Positions 12,000 to 25,370 of a DNA stretch of 64,000 nucleotides are shown here, in pieces (positions within the stretch are counted from its first letter, which is position 1; every line of letters starts with the position of its first letter). Source of the DNA: Nepenthes gracilis (taxonomy: Eukaryota > Streptophyta > Magnoliopsida > Caryophyllales > Nepenthaceae). The stretch spans positions 4,612,501-4,676,500 of the forward strand of contig BSYO01000013.1 of the NCBI GenBank assembly GCA_033239525.1, read 5' to 3'. The notes below the pieces were generated by a model that had not been told where the DNA came from, made no database searches, and saw only the letters and a list, made by a program, of their open reading frames with translations. The translations under genes and the position numbers were made by a program.

Positions 12000-14900
12000 T
12001 GAAAATACCTATTTATAAAATTTTTTACCCAAGCATTAAAAAATGATTGACAGTAAATATAACTAGTTTTTTTGCTCATAAAATATTGCCATGTCCAAAA
12101 AAAATATTACTATAACTAATAATATCCATTTTTATCAATTAATTTGTATATTAATTAGTATTTTATTGTACATGTTAAACTGAAAAAAAAATACGTCGAT
12201 GAGAAGTTGATTTTTTTTATAATTTTTTTATAAATAAGTTGCGCATGAGGCTCGTGCAATTGTTACTAGAGTGACAAACCGATTTTTAGTATAAATGGAG
12301 TATAATTGTACTAAAAATAAGCAAAGTAATGAGAAAGGGAAAAAAGGAGATTGTCATAGCCAAATAATATCATAGTTTGGATTCTTTTTATTTTTTAATT
12401 ATATATTTATTTATTAAAATGTAATAAGATAAAAATAAAATAATTTTTTTTATAAAATAGTATAAGATGATAATAAAATTTATAATTTTTATTTTTATAT
12501 TTTGTTATTAAAATAAAACAATGTCGCAATGAGCATTCAAATGTTTTATATATATAATAGTATAAGAAATAAAGTAAAAATACAATAATTTCTTTTTACC
12601 TTGTTCAAGAAAAAAGATATTATATATATATATATTATTCTAAATTATTAGTTTATATAATATATATTTTTATCATATAATATACATATTCAATAGTCAT
12701 ACAATTTATAAGTTTCTGTCAATTTGAATTTCTTATTTGTACTATTATTTGGTATAGTTCATAAGTTTCAACTTGTATAAAGCAAAATTATATACTCATG
12801 TTGAAAATAGCTGTCCACCCATATGTTAAGAGTTGGATATTTTGTATAAATGAAATTGTTTAGATCTGACATAATTACTTAGTTTTACACTTATATTAAA
12901 GGGGTTTTCTATTTAAAAGGTATATCTTTTAGCCATGGTTGAGACTGCATTTATCAAAATTTAATATTTTTTGTCCCAAATTTAATATTTTTTTTAAACA
13001 TAAATTTTACAAATTAAAAATAAAAAATCTGTAGGACTCGTTTAAATATGCCAAAATTTTCTATATATATAAGGAAATGTTGGAAATTGTGGGGGTAAAT
13101 TTGTAAAAGTAGCATGTAAAGGGATTATTAGAAAATAAAAAATATTTATCCCATGGAGGACAATTTTTTTTTTTTTAGTAACATTTATTACTTAAGCAAA
13201 TAAAAAAGATACGAATGAAATTCACGTATTGACACAATTTAATAATGGAATTTCATACTTGGACTACTTTGGTTTTTTATACCAAAATATTAAATTAAAT
13301 TTATAAAAAACATTAAATAACTCATAGAAAAGTTCAATAAATATTTTTATAAACTTGTGTAAGTTAGATTTAATATTGGCTTCTACACGTTAGAATAAAC
13401 AATAAGCGAAGGTATAAATGAAGTGGCCAAATTGCCCTTTTGAAGGACCATGATATGTTAATAATAGTTGGTAAATATTTATTTATTTATTTATTTAAAA
13501 ATAACTAGACAATCTTTTATATTTATTTAAAAAAACCATTCACTCGAATTGCCCATTTCATTAAAAACCATTAAGTTTCAAAGTTATTTATTTAAAATAA
13601 CTAGACTCAAATTTATATTTTAAATTTGGATTAGCACCATTATATTCATAGTACAGGTTAAAAGTTCTTAGGCAAATTGCCCATTTCTTAATTCAATGAG
13701 GCTTCCAAGGATTGTTAGTCTAAAGTTTGGGCCGTTTCCCTAATGTTCTTAGCCTTGGTCCCTAATTTATCTGTCAAAAAATCAGCATACTTTCAACTTT
13801 AAGTTGTTAGATTAGATATGATTGAAATCAAACTGTTTGATTTGTTTGATCTGATCGAGTATATTTATTAATATTTGAAAATGTTATAAGTAGTTATAGT
13901 TATAAAATTATATTTGATTAATTTTTTTAGATTGGTCATGGTCGTAAGTAAAAAGTTATTTTAGTTAGTCCAGTTTGACCCAACTTGAATTATAATTTTT
14001 TATAATATATTTTTTATTTTGAATGTATATCAAGTTTAATAAATTATTTCAATTTGTTGTAGTTTTGTATAATTAATAATTTATTTGTGTAAAAGTTACT
14101 TATTAAAATATATAATTATATAATATTCTATATTGAATATTACAACTTTTAAAATATTATATATTCTTAAATATTTTTATATAAATATAATTTTTAAATA
14201 AACATATTAAAAATAAAAAAGTATTTATAAATAAATTTGAACTATTCTAATTTGACTTATGGGTAGTCATGGCTAAGGCTTTCGGCCGAGGATCTCTATA
14301 TATTGTCTGATTTTATCTAACTTATCAGTCATAAATTTTTATCTAAATTTAATATATATGTAATGTAAACCTAATTTTGATCATATCTTAGTCAAATAAA
14401 CATATACAAATATTATTATAATCTTTATATACCATTTATGTGAACCTTCTTTTGGGCTTGGAATGTGTGTTGACTACAAACCCAAATTATAAAGTATATC
14501 ATAGAACAACAATAAAAAAAAATTTTAAGAATTAAAATGATAATAATTTAATTTATAAGACTTTAATGCCATATTTTAAACCAACAACCCCCAAAATAAA
14601 TCGTCAGAAAAAAGTCTAATAATTTTATATTTTAGACAGATATGTTACGTGAATACCCTTTCTAGCTTGAAGTGTGGATTAAAGCTTTGTTATGACTCGA
14701 AGTTGATATGGATTGATTTGGTATGAATTGAAAGATAATTCACAATCAAATTTCACATTATAATTGTAATTTTTATTGATTTAAATCAAACTATCAATTA
14801 AGATAAATAATAAACAGTCAATATGCAAATTGGTTTAATTTTAATGATTTATACAAATTGTATTATCAAGCTTATTTGACTAAAAAATATTTGTTCACTT

Positions 14901-17160
14901 TGATGTATCTTTATAAAATCAATATCAATATAACATGAATAATATCTCAAACATAAAATAAAAAATAAAAATAACATTCCACGTAAAAAATTAATTATCA
15001 ATTAAAAGCTTTGACATCAAATTTAAACTTCTTTCACGGTACTCTGAGCTGGAAAATATGGGGAATACTATTTTAATAGAAAAATAATATTAAAACATAA
15101 TATTTAAAAAATATTGTCTTGTATAATTTTCTTAAAATTTTCAACATTGTCCAAAAAATTTTTAATATTATGAGAATGTGCTTAAAATATAGCCAATATC
15201 AAAAATAAATAAAAATATCTAATACTTTAAATGATAATAAGCTCTTAAACTAATAAAAAATTTGGTCACTCATACGAGAACTGATTTAAAATTACAATGA
15301 AAATACTTATGACTAATATATCTTTAATTATAATAATAAATTTATTCATTATATATATATATATAACAAATTTGTTATATATGTATGTGTATCTGTGCGA
15401 TTTGATTTAATTTAATTTAAATTTTTTAAGGCAACCAAATTGTTCATATGTCAAACTATTATTGATGGCTTACTTTGATTTAAGTGGTTTGAACAGTTTA
15501 AACAAGTAAAATTGTTTTCTTATTTTGTATTATTTCATATATGAGGATTAGAAGAATAGGGATAAGTATGTATTATTATAATTGTTTTTTTAAATTCTTA
15601 AATTTAATTTTAAACAATTACCAGCGGACCATCAAAGGTTTAACATGCTAGCCAAAGTCAAGTTATTCATGCTTTATGTTGCTAACTCATTTAAGCCAAA
15701 AGAAAGCAAGATGTATCCATTAGAAAATAAAAAGAATTAAATATTTATAATTAAAATATTATCTATCTCATCCCTATAGTTCTTCTCTCTATAGGAGCCA
15801 CTAAGATTTAAAAACTAAATAAATAAAATCATTCTTATATAAGAAAAAAAGGATTATAAATATATATTGAAATTTTTGTAAACTTCTGATATTTTGCCAT
15901 TCTTTTAGACATTTTATATGCCATACGATTGGCAACAAAAAAAATACTTTTCTTTAGTTTAATTTTTTACATTTTTTAAGGTCTTTAATCATTAACTTTT
16001 CTAATCATATTACTCTTGAAATGAGCATTTAAAAAAGTGTGAATATAAAATCTGTTATATGTGACTATTGATAGTGATAGACTTATCAAATTCAGCAAAA
16101 AATAGAATTCTTTATCAAACCATAACCATTGTACTACCCCAACTCCTCCTCCACGGACTCTATTTAATGGAATCTCGATACCAATGGCATATTATTTGCA
16201 AATCGACTTAAAAGATCTTTCAATTAGCAGATATTAAAATGGCTTGACCAGTCTTATTTTAAACTTTTAAAATACCTATCCCGCCCACTTATTATTTGGT
16301 CAATCATAAAAAAAAAAGAGCTCAAGACTTTAGATAGGCCTTTTTTTTTTTTTTTTTGCATTATGTATTGTGTAAATGTGAAGAGAAATATATACAAGAT
16401 TTATTTTTCAAATATGTTGTTACCAAATAGGTTTGAAGTGATGTTCGTAACAATATCGGTTGCTCATTACCGTATAAAAATTGAAACAAAGTGATCAAAT
16501 GGGTCACAATTTAGTGAAAGATGGAATTTACCTAGCACAATGAAGCTCGGTTGCTCCTTATGGCTATTGTCTATTTTATCTGAAATGATCAAAACCCTTA
16601 TTTTTCAAATCGGCCTTTTTATTTTATGTGAAACAATAATTAGTATTATTTAAAACCTTTTAATTTTAAAAGATTTTCAAACAGAAGATAAAATTTTGAA
16701 AACCGTGCACTAGTGTCTCACCCCCACCCATGGCTTTCGGTGCCCTTTTTTTTTATTTATTAATTGCTCTCTTTTTGGTTTTGTCTTTAATTGTGTCGAA
16801 TTTAAAGTTTTATTATTTTTTTAAGCGATCACACATTATATTTCAGCTGATATTATTTGATTATACGTATTTTTTGATTAAAACACACACTTTATTTATT
16901 TATAAATTAAAAATAAAAATAAAAATTAAGAGTTTTTTTATATTTCTGCATTAAAAAAAAAAAAAAAAGTAGTGGGACGCCTCACCAAAAAAGATAAAAT
17001 GTGGATAAAATACAAATTTCAATAATGAGAAATGTTTTAGAATACAAATTAGTTATTATAAAGATATTTTTAAATAACATAACTTTTATTTTATTTATTA
17101 TTTATTGTTATATTAATGCATTATATATATGAATAAATAAAATCTGGCGTCTTTGAAGAT
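12000..17160. other. AT-rich gene-free stretch
   Basis: Very AT-rich DNA with TA microsatellite runs (for example near 12620-12645 and 15350-15365) and poly-A/T runs. An ORF at 16730-16954 is Phe/Leu/Ile-rich and looks random. No gene or intact transposon was recognised. Confidence 0.5.
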
Positions 17161-17404
17161 ATCGACCTACCGATCTTCTTGTATGCGTGGGATTCTCAGT
17201 AATGCCGGCTCGTCGCAGAACATACAAGAACGGTCAACAGCGAAGGTCAAGTTCGGAAGCCTTCTCTCTCCTTCCGATACTTTTATCACCGGGAACTTTG
17301 CAATTTTTCTCGATTAGTGGTGTTCGCCATACGCAACAAACTGCTGTAACAGATCGTTGAACAGTCTGCCTCCCTCCTCCCTCTATCTAAAAAGGTGAAA
17401 TTCG

Positions 17405-20400
17405 ATGGTGAAGAGGGAGGAAAAAGAGGGAGGCATGGTCTTAGATGGGATAATTGATGGCATGCCGCTGTACGCCAAGGAGCTGATTGCCGGCGGAGTT
17501 GCTGGTGGTGTCGCTAAGACTGCTGTAGCTCCTTTGGAGCGTGTCAAGATTTTATTTCAGGTACTACTACTTAATTTCCTCATGTTGATTTCATCATGCT
17601 TCTTGATTTCTTCAACAAACGGTATCAAGGAAGAAAAAGGGAGAAAAGGAAATTCATAAGAAACAAAATTAGATTTGGAATGCAAGCAGTGTTTGATTGT
17701 ATAGATTGATAAATGATGTGTGTTTGTTGGTTGGATCTGAATTTGAGCAGAAGCTGGTTCTAGCAGGAAACAATCGATTTTATTGTTAATTTTCTGACTG
17801 ACATCAAACCCTAATTTTATATTGAACTAATTTTTATGTTCAATGAATACTCTGGTGTCACATTGGCATGCTGTAGAGTTGCAATGCTATAATATATTTG
17901 CCTACTTTGTGATTTTGGATCATTGAAAAATTCTTAACTCCACTCAGAATCTTTGTTCAACCACTTCACAGCAGGCCAAACTAGAAGTTATTGAGTGATT
18001 TCTATCGAAATCTTGGATCACATTGATATTTTGATAGCCAAGATACCAGGTCCTTCATTGACCTGGGCAACTTGAAGCACCACTAAGCTACCCTCTTTGC
18101 AAGTGGTTAGAGTCATCTCATTTTAGAGTATTTTTATATTCTCATTAGGAACAATTTTATCCTAACAATTTTAACAATTAGAATTATAAGCTGAGTCTAA
18201 TAAATTTTAATAAATTGTTATAAATCTAGTTGTTATGTCTCCGTCCTCATCCCAAAATCAGAAATTAAAATAAATTATAATCATATTTAATCAAAATCTA
18301 TAAATAAATTAATTCAACAACTGATTTATCCCAATTTAAATAGTGGGATGTGATCTTACAATAAATACTGTTAAATAGTCCGATAATAAAGATGACGAAG
18401 CCCGAAATTAAAGGCCATATTTAAAAATGGCTTCGATAGCTCATCACTTGATCAACTAATAACCGTAAGTAATGATAAATATCATCAAACTCGATAACGA
18501 AAATATCCAACATTCAATACTAAAATAAATTCAAGACTCATGGCCAGATATACAAACTATCCAACGCCAAAATAACAAACTCCAAATCTTGATAATCAAA
18601 CTACATCTAAAACATGCTAAAACTACTTCTCCACAAAATTTTTCCAACATCTAAAATCCTTGAAAGTTACATATGAGCCCACTAATATGAAATATTAGCA
18701 AAAGATGGTTTTTATAATTTTATATATGTGGATAAAGTGAATGAACATGCAAATGATAATAATCATGATTGAAAACAAAATGTTGAAAATATCAAAATAA
18801 TGATAAAAATATGAAAATTGTGCAAAAATATAAAAATTAATGATCGGTGATGACCATACTAACAATGGTCAAATATCAAAGTTTAGGTTATGATTGTTTT
18901 CACATAGCTAAAAGCCATATGCCACTATTCATAACCCTTGGGTGGATTGATTACATATTATTCCATATAGTCAAAGTTGAATGTCATTTTTTGACCTGTA
19001 AATATAAAGTTTGACCTTCGATTTATGAATAATATGTTAGGATATGTCTGAATATATTTCGTTAATTCTCTACAGTAGTTCTTACTTTGTCAAAATTGAA
19101 AACTCTACACCGAAATATAAGTGTGCAAATGTATCCTCAAATATGAAAAACAAATCATCTTTATCAATATCAAAGTAGACTTTTCACCACGTTACTAGTA
19201 TAAAATAGACATATAAGAACAAATTGTCAAAGATTTTTGGATTTCAATATAGTATGCTTAAATTTAAGACATCAGCTTTCCAAATATCATAAAATGAGAA
19301 TTAAACTAACATGCATGCAAGATATAATCAAAGGAAATAAACAAACATTACATGCATGAGCATTTAAAAAATAAATGCTTAGAGATTTCAGAAACAATTT
19401 AGCAACAAAGGAAGAAATAAATTTAAATGTACTTACCTTCACTTAAAATTACCAAAGATTTACTTGGATTTACCAAAAATCAACTTGGATTTACTTTCTC
19501 CTTCTTTTTCTCTCTCTTTTCCTCTTATTCTCTCTCTTCTCTCATAAATCATGAAATAAGTGAGCTGAAAAATGACAGAAGTCTTCTATATAACGGACCG
19601 GTGCATATGCATCAAATAGGCACGAGTTAAGCACATAAGCTTTTTTAAACTTATATCTATGCACCCAATAGGCATGCATCAAGCACTAGTTATTATAGAC
19701 TAAACACGTATGAACACTTCTTATGCGTAACTGAGGTGTAGAGATTTTGTCTAAAATATGCTTATGCATGACTTGAGTGCACGTCAGATGCCACTCATAC
19801 CTTTACCAATACGGTCCAATACTTAATTTCTGACCCAAATTTGAAATTAACATTAATAATTTATTAATTTATTTGAAGTTAATATTATTTTATAAATTTT
19901 AGGGCTTAGGTCTTATACTAGTCATTCAAATTGCTCGAATGAAATTCTCACTATTAGGAGTATAGGAGAGAGAAAAATGACAGGGCCCTGACTGGACTCA
20001 GTCTTTTGGAAATCAATGTTATTTGTACCTTCATCTTAAATAACGTTGTTCATGGTGTACCTTCATCTTGAATAACGTTGTTCATGGTGACTGAATTATT
20101 GAAAGAGATGCCAAATCTCTAGAAAACGAACCTATTAACTCATGCTATGAGCTGGTCAAGTTCAGTATTGTTCATTTGGCAAGCCCAGAATTGGATTGAA
20201 CTCAATTCTGAAGTTTTGTGGATGAGCAACCAATTGAGCAATGACAAGTTTGTGCTTGAAAAATACTTTAATATTAGACAATATATATCGATATCAACTC
20301 TTAAAAACTTAACTAGCTGAAAAGCAAAATATTGAGCTTGGGTAGATAAACCTTGCAAACCTGGCTTCAATGAGTATTTAATCGATCTATAAAGCACAAG

Positions 20401-22583
20401 TATCTTCGCTAATTTAATATCCTAATTATTCAAGGATTAAAACAATTTGCATATTGGAAATATGAGAACAATATAATGAGTTCCAAAGGAACAGAATGAA
20501 CATTGGCAGATTGTTTAATGTTTCTGGGCTGTATGCTTCTAGTGGTAGAAATTTTTGTTACGAGAACAGTAAAAAAAATTGCTTCATTTCTCAAATGCCA
20601 AACAATAATAACAAAGCTTTAATTTTCACTAATTAGGATCAATTATATAAATTCAGATTAGTCATTCTGTTCAATTTAGTGCAACAAACAATAAAAAAAC
20701 TTATTGTAGAAGCAGGATCTTTGAGGTTACAAATGCCTAGGAATGACCTTGGCAAACTAGAACATAGTGCACTGTTCAATGATTATTCCTAGGAGAAGAT
20801 TTCGTCTTAGTTCTATGAGACATGTAATATGCAGCTGAGTTGCATCTTCTTACAGTACAAGAATCTATTTGAAGAATGGTGCACAATTTATGTCATTCCT
20901 TCAATTTTTTTTTTTTCAGACGAGGAAAGAAGAATTTAAGGCTGTCGGGTTGCTGGGGTCTTTTATGAAGATAGCAAAAACGGAGGGGCTGCTTGGTTTT
21001 TATAGGTGGAAACTTTGAGCTTCATTCGAATCTTTTGCTCATTCGTTTCAAGTGGAACATGTTTTTACTTTCTCGTTGCATGATGGCAGAGGAAATGGGG
21101 CTAGTGTGGCTCGAATTGTTCCCTATGCAGCTCTGCACTACATGACATACGAGCAATACAGGCGATGGATAATTCAAGCTTTCCCCAATGTGTGGAAAGG
21201 CCCCGTACTCGATCTTGTGGCAGGATCATTTGCTGGGGGGACTGCAGTGATTTTGACATACCCGCTTGATTTAGTACGGACTAAATTGGCTTATCAGGTA
21301 AAGAACCTGAGGAGATGCATGCTGCTTTTGCTTTGCATGAAGTTATTTCCACTCATTCCTGAAGTTCAATACACCAAGACAATAAAGTTTGGCACTTTTT
21401 CTCTCCCGTCTGTTAAAATTCAACATGCATATTATATAGTGCAGGTTTTTGGATCAGCAAAGTCAAATGTTAAAGGATTAATCAATTCAGAACGAGTATA
21501 TAAAGGAATTTTTGATTGCTTTTCAAAGACTTATAAAGAAGCGGGGTTCCGAGGTCTTTACCGTGGTGTGGGTATGCATGCACGTCAAACCCTGTACCAT
21601 AATTAACATGCTCTGGTTTTCTAGGGCTTCCTAATTAACATCTGTTAGTGCTATTTTCAGCACCATCACTTTACGGGATCTTCCCTTACGCTGGCTTAAA
21701 GTTTTACTTATACGAGGAGATGAAAAGGCATGTACCCGAGGAGCAGAAGAAAGATGTTACAATGAAACTGGTCTGTGGATCTGTTGCAGGATTATTTGGT
21801 CAAACCTTCACATATCCTCTAGATGTGGTTAGGCGTCAAATGCAGGTAGTTTAGTTTGGCCAAACCGTTAAATACAATGACTAGAAAGATATTCTGGTAT
21901 ATGAAACTCCTGCCATATGACGGGTCTGGAAAATGGTCAAATTACTTTAGATCTACTGCGTTCAATCTTAACTAATATTATATAAAAGCTCATTTTCCAT
22001 GACCTGATGTTGTGACCACCAGACCCTACCCCGCCCTTCAAATAATGAGACTAATTATTCTAATTAAGAACTTCAATTCAAACAAATAATCAGGACCCTG
22101 ACCGGTAGTGCCTCTTAACAGGTCCAGCAAATATCAAATGCTAGCAACATGAAGGGAACACTGGAAACCCTAGCTACGATAGCTAAAGAGCAAGGGTGGA
22201 AGCAGTTATTTTCCGGGCTCAGCCTGAACTACTTGAGGGTGGGTAAGCTGTCGAACAGTCTGCACAATCTTTTCTATTAGAGGGACACCCGTGGGACAAC
22301 CTCAAGCGACACAGTGTTTTATACATTAATTAAACTAATGGCCTATACAATAATAGATGAATAGACGGAATGACATATCATTTCTTTCATTATCACTTTC
22401 ATTATCTAGCTGGCAAAGAGTTTTATGGTGATACTTCTGCCTCAGGTTGTACCTTCGGTGGCAATTGGCTTCACAGTTTATGATACTATGAAATCACACC
22501 TGCAAATTCCATCACGGGAGGAAGCGGTAATCGGGCTAGTGACCGATGGGAAAAACAGCCAACCATCATCCCTGCATTCTTAG
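17405..22583 (+). CDS. CoAc: mitochondrial carrier family protein, CoA transporter type (7 exons)
   Basis: Inner-membrane carrier of the SLC25 family; by resemblance to the plant CoAc1/CoAc2 group it should import coenzyme A into mitochondria. Exons: 17405-17560, 20920-21005, 21090-21297, 21445-21571, 21661-21845, 22122-22238, 22446-22583. All introns are GT-AG and all junction phases join correctly, giving 338 codons plus TAG; the family is usually about 325-335. The three carrier signatures are PLERVK (residues 43-48), PLDLVR (139-144) and PLDVVR (245-250), one per repeat of two membrane helices. The start is the first ATG of the frame, after a GC-richer leader-like segment (17160-17404). 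Intron 1 (3.36 kb) holds an LTR-like insertion. The exon 6 donor is ambiguous between two GT sites; I chose the one that preserves the family sequence R-VVPSV. Substrate specificity is inferred, not shown. Confidence 0.9.
18345..19920 (-). mobile_element. probable old solo LTR in intron 1 of the carrier gene
   Basis: This insertion-like block has promoter-like features on the minus strand (a TTATATAG box at about 19586-19593 next to a CT-rich stretch at 19497-19545) and a composition unlike the surrounding intron. Its style (ATATGCCACTATTCATAACC, near 18920) is typical of plant gypsy LTRs, from memory. The ends are not firmly defined: candidate edges are a GATCTTACA at about 18352-18360 and a GGTCTTATA at about 19909-19917. 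No clear target duplication was found. Confidence 0.35.
20024..20087. repeat. 32-bp tandem duplication
   Basis: Two adjacent 32-bp copies (20024-20055 and 20056-20087) start TGTACCTTCATCTT and end GTTGTTCATGG, with one A/G difference. They lie in intron 1 of the carrier gene, about 0.8 kb before exon 2. No function is evident. Confidence 0.9.
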
Positions 22584-23585
22584 TGTTGATTATACTTGCA
22601 ACAACAGCAGGTGCCTGTCATAGAGTCATTAATCTCCTTCTAGTATTAATTCGATTGTTGTTGTAGATATCCACCGTAGTACTGAGGCTGTAATTCATGT
22701 ACAGCCCTTCTTTTTGCTGTAGTATGATTTGTTATATCAAGTTGTCCCACACACCCACCTGACCCCCCACATTGATTTTCAGGGGGAGTACCAAAAAAAT
22801 GATTCTTAAATAAAAGATAAGATACCTTTTAGATCTGCTAGCTTGCATCTTGTAGAAATAATATTGAATGTTTTATCCAATAGTAAGACTTTGCATAATG
22901 ATACAGTTCTTGATCGGTTTTGAGCCTCGGAAATTATGTCTTGTAAACACTGGGTTTCCTTTGTGCAGCTTTAAACATTGTCCAGGTGACCAATAGATTC
23001 TAGTAGCATACCAATGGAAAACACTGGGTGGAGTGCTGAATTAGAAGGATGCCCGTTGGATGTGCCCACGTATCATCAAATGCCAGGAATCTATTGCCCT
23101 AGCTCGCATGTAGAACACTTAGCATGCATACTTAAATACTCCCACATTTTATACAAATTTCAATCCATTCATTGCTCAGCTCAACGGCATCGCCAAAGCT
23201 GACCACCTCAACAAATTTTCTCTTTAAGAATTGTGGGCATATTCTCTAATTTGAGGTGTTTAATTGGTCTAATTTCACTCGGACCCCCAACTGGTTAACC
23301 CCTTTTGAGTCTGCCCAGCCAACTCTCTCAAAAAAGTATACAAACATGGGCAATTTTATTCGGAAAATAACGTAATGTAATATGAATTGATTCAACAGGC
23401 AAACAAATTTATACCATCCACTTCAACAACAGGGACTTAAAATGTTATTATTACTGTTCGGATTTATGGGAAACCGGTAGAGACGCCAAAGTTTCTTCTC
23501 TGATTGAACAACGTAACGAAAAGGAAAAACCAATCGTACCATATGAGCAAGTCTTCATCAGATTAACCAAACGCCAGACGGCGCA
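22584..23585. other. convergent intergenic region
   Basis: This 1-kb gap lies between the stop codons of the carrier gene (+) and the serine acetyltransferase gene (-) and so must contain both 3' untranslated regions and polyadenylation signals. No ORF of interest and no repeat was recognised. Confidence 0.6.
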
Positions 23586-24467
23586 TCATATGATATAATC
23601 AGACCATTCAGATATGAAAGATGTGTGATCCATTGACTCTCCAGGCACGTCTTCATGCTGCGCTGGTTTTTCCTTCCCACCGACTAACCTCGCCGGATTT
23701 CCCACCGCTGTCGTCTTCGGTGGCACATCAATGAGCACCACCGAACCCGAACCTATCTTGGCTCCCTCTCCAATCTTCACGTCCCCTAAGATTGTCGCCC
23801 CCGCGCCAATCAACACTCCGTCTCCAATCTTCGGGTGCCGATCGCCACCGACCTTCCCCGTCCCTCCGAGCGTCACGTGGTGCAAGATCGAGCAGTTATT
23901 CCCTATCACAGCCGTCTCTCCGACCACCACTCCCGTGGCGTGATCGAAAAGTATTCCCTTACCTATCTTCGCCGCGGGATGGATGTCAACGGCGAAGACG
24001 TCGGAGATCCGAGAGTGGAGAGCGAGGGCGAGCGGCCTCCGCTGCTGAGTCCAGAGCTTGTGGGCGACGCGGTGAGCCTGACAGGCTAGAAAGCCCTTAT
24101 AGTTAAGGAGGCAGTGAGAGAAAGAGACGCACGCAGGGTCGCGAACGCGGGCGGCGCGGAGATCGGCGACGGCCGCGGAACAAAGGGAAGGGTCAGACGA
24201 AAAGGCGTTGAGGAAGAGGTCGTAGAGAAGGGTAGAGAGTAAGGTTGAGGAGCAGAGTTTGTTGCCGAGATGGAAGGACAAGGAGCGCTCGAGGGAGGAG
24301 TGAGAGAGTATGGTGGAGTAGAGGTAGGAAGCAAGGGCCGGTTCAGCCTCCGCGTCACGGCGGGCCTCCGCCTTGATCTGGCTCCAAACCCAGGCTTCCT
24401 CCTCATCGAATTCGGCCGCGTTCGGCGGCGATGATTGAGGCAAGTGGCGGAGTTCTCCGGCCGGCAT
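23586..24467 (-). CDS. SERAT1;1: serine O-acetyltransferase, cytosolic type (SERAT1;1-like)
   Basis: Transfers acetyl from acetyl-CoA to L-serine, giving O-acetylserine for cysteine synthesis. Intronless, 293 residues. The N-terminal helical SATase domain covers about 26-130 (QIKAEARRDAEAEPALASYL at 30-49). The left-handed beta-helix of hexapeptide repeats covers about 160-255. Likely catalytic residues are D161 and H176 (DIHPAA, DHATG) and H211 (GDRHPK). The C-terminus ends in SDYII; in this family the terminal Ile docks into O-acetylserine(thiol)lyase in the cysteine synthase complex. An in-frame ATG at 24536 would add 23 residues; I chose 24467 because MPAGELRH matches the usual start of cytosolic isoforms, and no clear transit peptide is present. 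The coding region is GC-rich against AT-rich flanks, normal for this gene type. Confidence 0.95.
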   Translation of the reverse strand: MPAGELRHLPQSSPPNAAEFDEEEAWVWSQIKAEARRDAEAEPALASYLYSTILSHSSLERSLSFHLGNKLCSSTLLSTLLYDLFLNAFSSDPSLCSAAVADLRAARVRDPACVSFSHCLLNYKGFLACQAHRVAHKLWTQQRRPLALALHSRISDVFAVDIHPAAKIGKGILFDHATGVVVGETAVIGNNCSILHHVTLGGTGKVGGDRHPKIGDGVLIGAGATILGDVKIGEGAKIGSGSVVLIDVPPKTTAVGNPARLVGGKEKPAQHEDVPGESMDHTSFISEWSDYII

Positions 24468-25130
24468 GGTGAGCAATTCTGGCGGATGAAACTCTGACTT
24501 CTGTGATAAATGAGGTGCGACACGCCGCAGCGTCACGGCATACGCTTGACCTTATTTTAATATACTTAAACATCATTGAAAATATTTAAGGTTAATATTT
24601 TAAAAATATTTAAAAAATAAAATAATACATTTATTATTTTATATTATGCTAACATTTAAATATTTTTTTAAAAAAATTAAATAAAAATAATATTATATTA
24701 AGCATCGCAGATATTGAGGATCGCAGCCTGCTCCTTTTTTTCTATTGGTGCCTAGATACTCCGTGATAAATATAATAATAGAAAAATATTCACTAGGATT
24801 TGTCGTTTTCTGGAAGGGAGAAGACAAATTCTAGCTCTGGACAAGGGAAAGAAATTAAGAGCCTCTTATTTTCGATGGTGTGGACAGCCTGCATATTGGG
24901 ATGATCCTTATATTAATTTTGATAAAATTATCATAACTTCAAAGCTAATAAAATCATTCTATTATTATTTAATTCTCATATTTAACAAAAAAGTCCAGCT
25001 CTATTTTGATTTTATTCTTGATCGACAATAACTATATCATTATTTTCATACCGTATCGTCACATGAGTATAAATTTTTATAAGTGGAGTCAGTATTAAAT
25101 CATAAGGTTAGATTCATTCTCATTGGAGAT
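24468..25130. other. upstream region of the serine acetyltransferase gene
   Basis: Contains the 5' leader and promoter of the minus-strand gene. From 24540 to 24720 it is strongly AT-rich. No unambiguous TATA box could be singled out and no other gene was seen. Confidence 0.4.
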
Positions 25131-25370
25131 ATTGTCCACTTTACATATAAATATCAAATACATTGGTGTCGAACCCCCCATCCCGCATAATTTTATCATT
25201 AAAGAGGCACCTCAAATAATTAAAAAAACATTTTCACTAATAAATAGAAGATTACCTCTTAACTTAATCAATGTGTGATAATCCACTCGCTCCGTGGGCA
25301 TGAGTCAAACTCTGAATACATGACCTTACCAGTAAAGACTTTACACTTGCATGATTCAGCAAAAACTTAT
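25130..25370 (-). mobile_element. possible SINE with two tRNA-like promoter units
   Basis: On the minus strand two box-A/box-B-like pairs occur in tandem. The first (about 25300-25365) reads GTAAAGTCTTTACTGGTAAG, then CAGAGTTTGACTC. The second (about 25165-25215) reads CTCTTTAATGATAAAA, then GGGTTCGACACC, the latter very close to a tRNA box B. This order is typical of plant tRNA-derived SINEs (established knowledge); two units would make it dimeric. The poly-A end and target duplication were not identified. Confidence 0.35.

Noticed and set aside
18090..18130. tRNA-like words (AAGTGGTTAGAGTC) in intron 1 of the carrier gene
   Set aside because: Box-A-like only; no box B and no cloverleaf could be drawn.
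23731..24106. Plus-strand ORFs opposite the serine acetyltransferase gene
   Set aside because: Antisense shadows of a GC-rich coding sequence.
24467..24536. Upstream in-frame ATG giving a 316-residue serine acetyltransferase
   Set aside because: The extra 23 residues do not look like an organellar transit peptide, and the internal MPAGELRH start fits the cytosolic isoform family.
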